Below the pieces are notes generated by a model, which did not search any database, was not told the DNA's origin, and worked only from the letters and a program-made list of their open reading frames with translations. From the NCBI GenBank assembly GCA_022647565.1, contig JALCLA010000002.1, positions 1 through 64,000 of the forward strand: 64,000 nucleotides of DNA. Direction: 5' to 3'. This document shows positions 61,999 through 64,000 of the stretch, in pieces (position 1 is the stretch's first letter; each line of letters starts with the position of its first letter). Source of the stretch: Chiayiivirga sp. Its GTDB lineage: Bacteria; Pseudomonadota; Gammaproteobacteria; Xanthomonadales; Xanthomonadaceae. The translations under genes and the position numbers were made by a program.

Positions 61999-63531
61999 AT
62001 GTCCGAATCCGGCCAGTCGCTCCCGCATCACGGTGCTAGCCTGCGCACCATGTCCACCTCCGACCACGCCACCGCCCTGCCCGATCCGCGCGTCTGCGAA
62101 CAGGCGCGATTGAGCCGCGACGCGCGATTCGACGGCTTGTTCTTCACCGCCGTCACCAGCACCGGCATTTATTGCAGACCAGTGTGCCCGGCGCCTTCAC
62201 CCCGACCCGAGAACGTCACCTACTACGCCAGCGCCGCCGCCGCGGAAGGGGCCGGCTTTCGCCCCTGCCTGCGCTGCCGGCCGGAACTGGCGCCGGGCAA
62301 TGACGTGCTGCGGCGTGGCGACGCCGTGGTATCCCGCGCGCTGCAACTGATCGACGCGGGCGAACTGGAGGGCTTGTCGCTGGCCGGGCTCGCGCAGCGC
62401 CTGGCGCTCAGTGACCGACAGCTGCGGCGTTTGTTCGTCGACAAGCTCGGCGCCGCGCCGTTGGCCGTGCACACTACGCGCCGCCTGCTGTTCGCCAAGC
62501 AACTCCTGAGCGAAACCGCCCTGCCGATCACCGAGATCGCGCTGGCCTCGGGCTTCCGCAGCCTGCGTCGATTCAACGCCGCGTTCCAGGACGCGTATCG
62601 GCTGGCGCCGCGCGAATTGCGCAAGCGCCCACAACCGAAGGCAGGCGATTCCCTGGTATTGCGCCTGGGCTATCGCCCTCCATACGACTTCGCCGCCCTG
62701 CTGGATTTCCTGCGCGGTCGTGCCTTGCCCGGACTGGAAGCCATTGATGCGCATTCATATGCGCGCGCCTTCGGCGGCGCCGACGCACCGGGCTGGCTCC
62801 GGGTCACGGCATGGGGCGAAGGCGAACACGCCTTGAAGCTGGAATTGCACGCTGCGAAGCCGGCAGACCTGCTCGGCCTGGTCGCGAAACTTCGCCGCCT
62901 GTTCGATCTGGATGCCGATCCGCATGCCATTGCCGCGACGCTGGGTGCGGACCCCGCCCTGCGAGCGATGCTGAAGCGCCGTCCAGGCTTGCGCCTGCCC
63001 GGTGCCTGGGACGGCTTCGAACTGGCGGTGCGCGCGGTGCTGGGACAGCAGGTCAGCGTGGCCGCGGCGCGCACCCTCGCCACGCGCTTCCTGCAGCGCC
63101 ATGGCGTGGCCTTGCCGGAGCCGATCGGCCCGGGGCTTTCGGTGCTGTTTCCAAGCGCAGAATCGATCGCGCAAGCCGATCTGGATGGCCTCGGCATCAC
63201 CGGCGCGCGCATCGCCACGATCCGTGCAATCGCAGCGGGTCTGAGCGCGGGCCGCATCGACTTCCATGCCGAGCGCACGCTGGACGAGTTCGTCGCGCGC
63301 TGGGTGGAGTTGCCGGGCATCGGCGCCTGGACCGCACACTACATCGCGTTGCGCGCACGCTCGCATCCGGATGCGTTCCCCGCGGAAGACCTGATCCTGC
63401 GTCGCACACTGGTTCCCGGCACTACCTTGAGCGCCAGGCAACTGACATCGCATGCCGAAGCCTGGCGACCCTGGCGCGGCTATGCGGTGATGCACCTGTG
63501 GCGCCACACCACCGACGAGGCCAGCCAGTGA
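61999..63531 (+). CDS. alkA: Ada-type regulator / DNA-3-methyladenine glycosylase II (AlkA) fusion
   Basis: 510 residues; ATG 62050 is an alternative start. The N-terminal Ada zinc/methyl-phosphotriester domain keeps four cysteines ([11 protein letters not shown] and [10 protein letters not shown]). An AraC HTH follows ([45 protein letters not shown]), then the AlkA_N domain and the HhH-GPD glycosylase ([43 protein letters not shown] with catalytic Asp in [12 protein letters not shown]). It senses DNA methylation damage and excises alkylated bases. Overlaps ogt by 1 bp (TGATG). Confidence 0.93.
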   Translation: MSESGQSLPHHGASLRTMSTSDHATALPDPRVCEQARLSRDARFDGLFFTAVTSTGIYCRPVCPAPSPRPENVTYYASAAAAEGAGFRPCLRCRPELAPGNDVLRRGDAVVSRALQLIDAGELEGLSLAGLAQRLALSDRQLRRLFVDKLGAAPLAVHTTRRLLFAKQLLSETALPITEIALASGFRSLRRFNAAFQDAYRLAPRELRKRPQPKAGDSLVLRLGYRPPYDFAALLDFLRGRALPGLEAIDAHSYARAFGGADAPGWLRVTAWGEGEHALKLELHAAKPADLLGLVAKLRRLFDLDADPHAIAATLGADPALRAMLKRRPGLRLPGAWDGFELAVRAVLGQQVSVAAARTLATRFLQRHGVALPEPIGPGLSVLFPSAESIAQADLDGLGITGARIATIRAIAAGLSAGRIDFHAERTLDEFVARWVELPGIGAWTAHYIALRARSHPDAFPAEDLILRRTLVPGTTLSARQLTSHAEAWRPWRGYAVMHLWRHTTDEASQ

Positions 63532-64000
63532 TGAACACGGACACCCTGTTTTTCGATAACCTGGACTCGCCCGTCGGGCGCTTGCACCTGCTCGCCGACG
63601 CCGGTGGCCTGCGCCGCATCTGCTTTCCACGCGACAAGCATCCGCGCGCCGAGGACGCACTGGGCACGCATGCACCGGGCCGGCTCGCGCTGGCGAAGCG
63701 CCAGCTGGACGAATACTTCGCCGGCAAGCGCCACGCCTTCGACTTGCCCTTGCGTCCGCTCGGCACGCCGTTCCAGCTGACGGTCTGGCAGGCGCTACGC
63801 GGGATTCCCTTCGGCGTGACGTGGAGCTACGCGGAACTGGCGCAGCGCATCGGCAAGCCCCGTGCGATGCGCGCAGTGGGCGGAGCGAACGGTCGCAATC
63901 CGCTTCCCATCGTGGTGCCTTGCCATCGTGTGATCGGCGCGAACGGAAGCCTCACCGGCTTCGGCGGCGGTGTCCACGTCAAGGCCAGGCTGCTGGCGCT
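63531..64000 (+). CDS. ogt: Methylated-DNA--protein-cysteine methyltransferase (partial at right edge)
   Basis: About 157 residues visible from ATG 63531, which overlaps the alkA stop. It has the N-terminal domain ([21 protein letters not shown]) and the catalytic domain [56 protein letters not shown] in segments, with the acceptor Cys in PCHRV. It removes O6-methylguanine by self-methylation. Nearly complete: only the C-terminal tail lies beyond the window. Confidence 0.94.
   Translation, partial: MNTDTLFFDNLDSPVGRLHLLADAGGLRRICFPRDKHPRAEDALGTHAPGRLALAKRQLDEYFAGKRHAFDLPLRPLGTPFQLTVWQALRGIPFGVTWSYAELAQRIGKPRAMRAVGGANGRNPLPIVVPCHRVIGANGSLTGFGGGVHVKARLLA

Overview
The window is GC-rich chromosomal DNA of a gammaproteobacterium, most likely of the Xanthomonadales (Lysobacterales). 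The lineage markers are a fused aspartate kinase/diaminopimelate decarboxylase, the MurD2-MurL pair that makes UDP-MurNAc-L-Ala-D-Glu by L-Glu addition followed by epimerisation, and an rmlBACD-manC sugar-nucleotide cluster. No rRNA, tRNA, CRISPR array or phage was seen.

Layout. Positions 1-15925 (minus strand) hold one giant secreted-protein gene whose 3' end lies beyond the left edge. It encodes a signal peptide, parallel beta-helix modules and at least 23 bacterial Ig-like domains. Eighteen of those domains lie in three apparently identical 1983-bp tandem cassettes. The frame is interrupted once, by an in-frame TAG at 13838-13840. A LuxR-type regulator is divergent from it (16401-17585). 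From 17.6 to 19.4 kb lies a repeat zone: eight 123-bp units with hairpins, a small GIY-YIG nuclease gene bracketed by 45-bp inverted repeats, a 4 x 19-bp array and an 86-bp direct repeat. From 19.4 to 25.6 kb are an S9 peptidase, an OPT-type transporter and a second S9 peptidase. The first two carry many small indels in a short interval, which looks like local sequence error.

From 25.6 to 30.6 kb is the cluster for GDP-mannose and dTDP-L-rhamnose (manC, rmlD, rmlC, rmlA, rmlB), then ssb and a divergent polyprenyl diphosphate synthase. From 32.3 to 38.8 kb are a dienelactone-hydrolase-like protein and the overlapping lysAC-murL-murD2 genes for DAP/lysine and peptidoglycan precursor synthesis. 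From 38.9 to 55.7 kb is housekeeping and accessory content: PhzF-like isomerase, SDR, glycine-zipper envelope protein, hydrolase, OsmC, a frameshifted EF-G-like GTPase, a VKOR-thioredoxin fusion, an HxlR regulator divergent from a nitronate monooxygenase-like gene, GST, a GH44 glycosidase, a TPR protein with a garbled 3' end, HAD phosphatase, SRPBCC protein, GNAT acetyltransferase and MATE exporter. From 55.9 kb to the right edge are katG, DUF1697, a Phd/RelE-type toxin-antitoxin pair, hutU, an SGNH-like hydrolase, an Ada-AlkA repair fusion and a partial ogt.

Themes. Envelope construction (DAP, muropeptide, rhamnose and mannose nucleotides, surface protein), secreted hydrolysis (S9 peptidases, GH44), and oxidative or alkylation defence (KatG, OsmC, GST, Ada-AlkA, Ogt) dominate. 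Several broken frames and a near-duplicate 113/119-bp segment suggest the assembly contains indel errors, so pseudogene calls should be treated as provisional.
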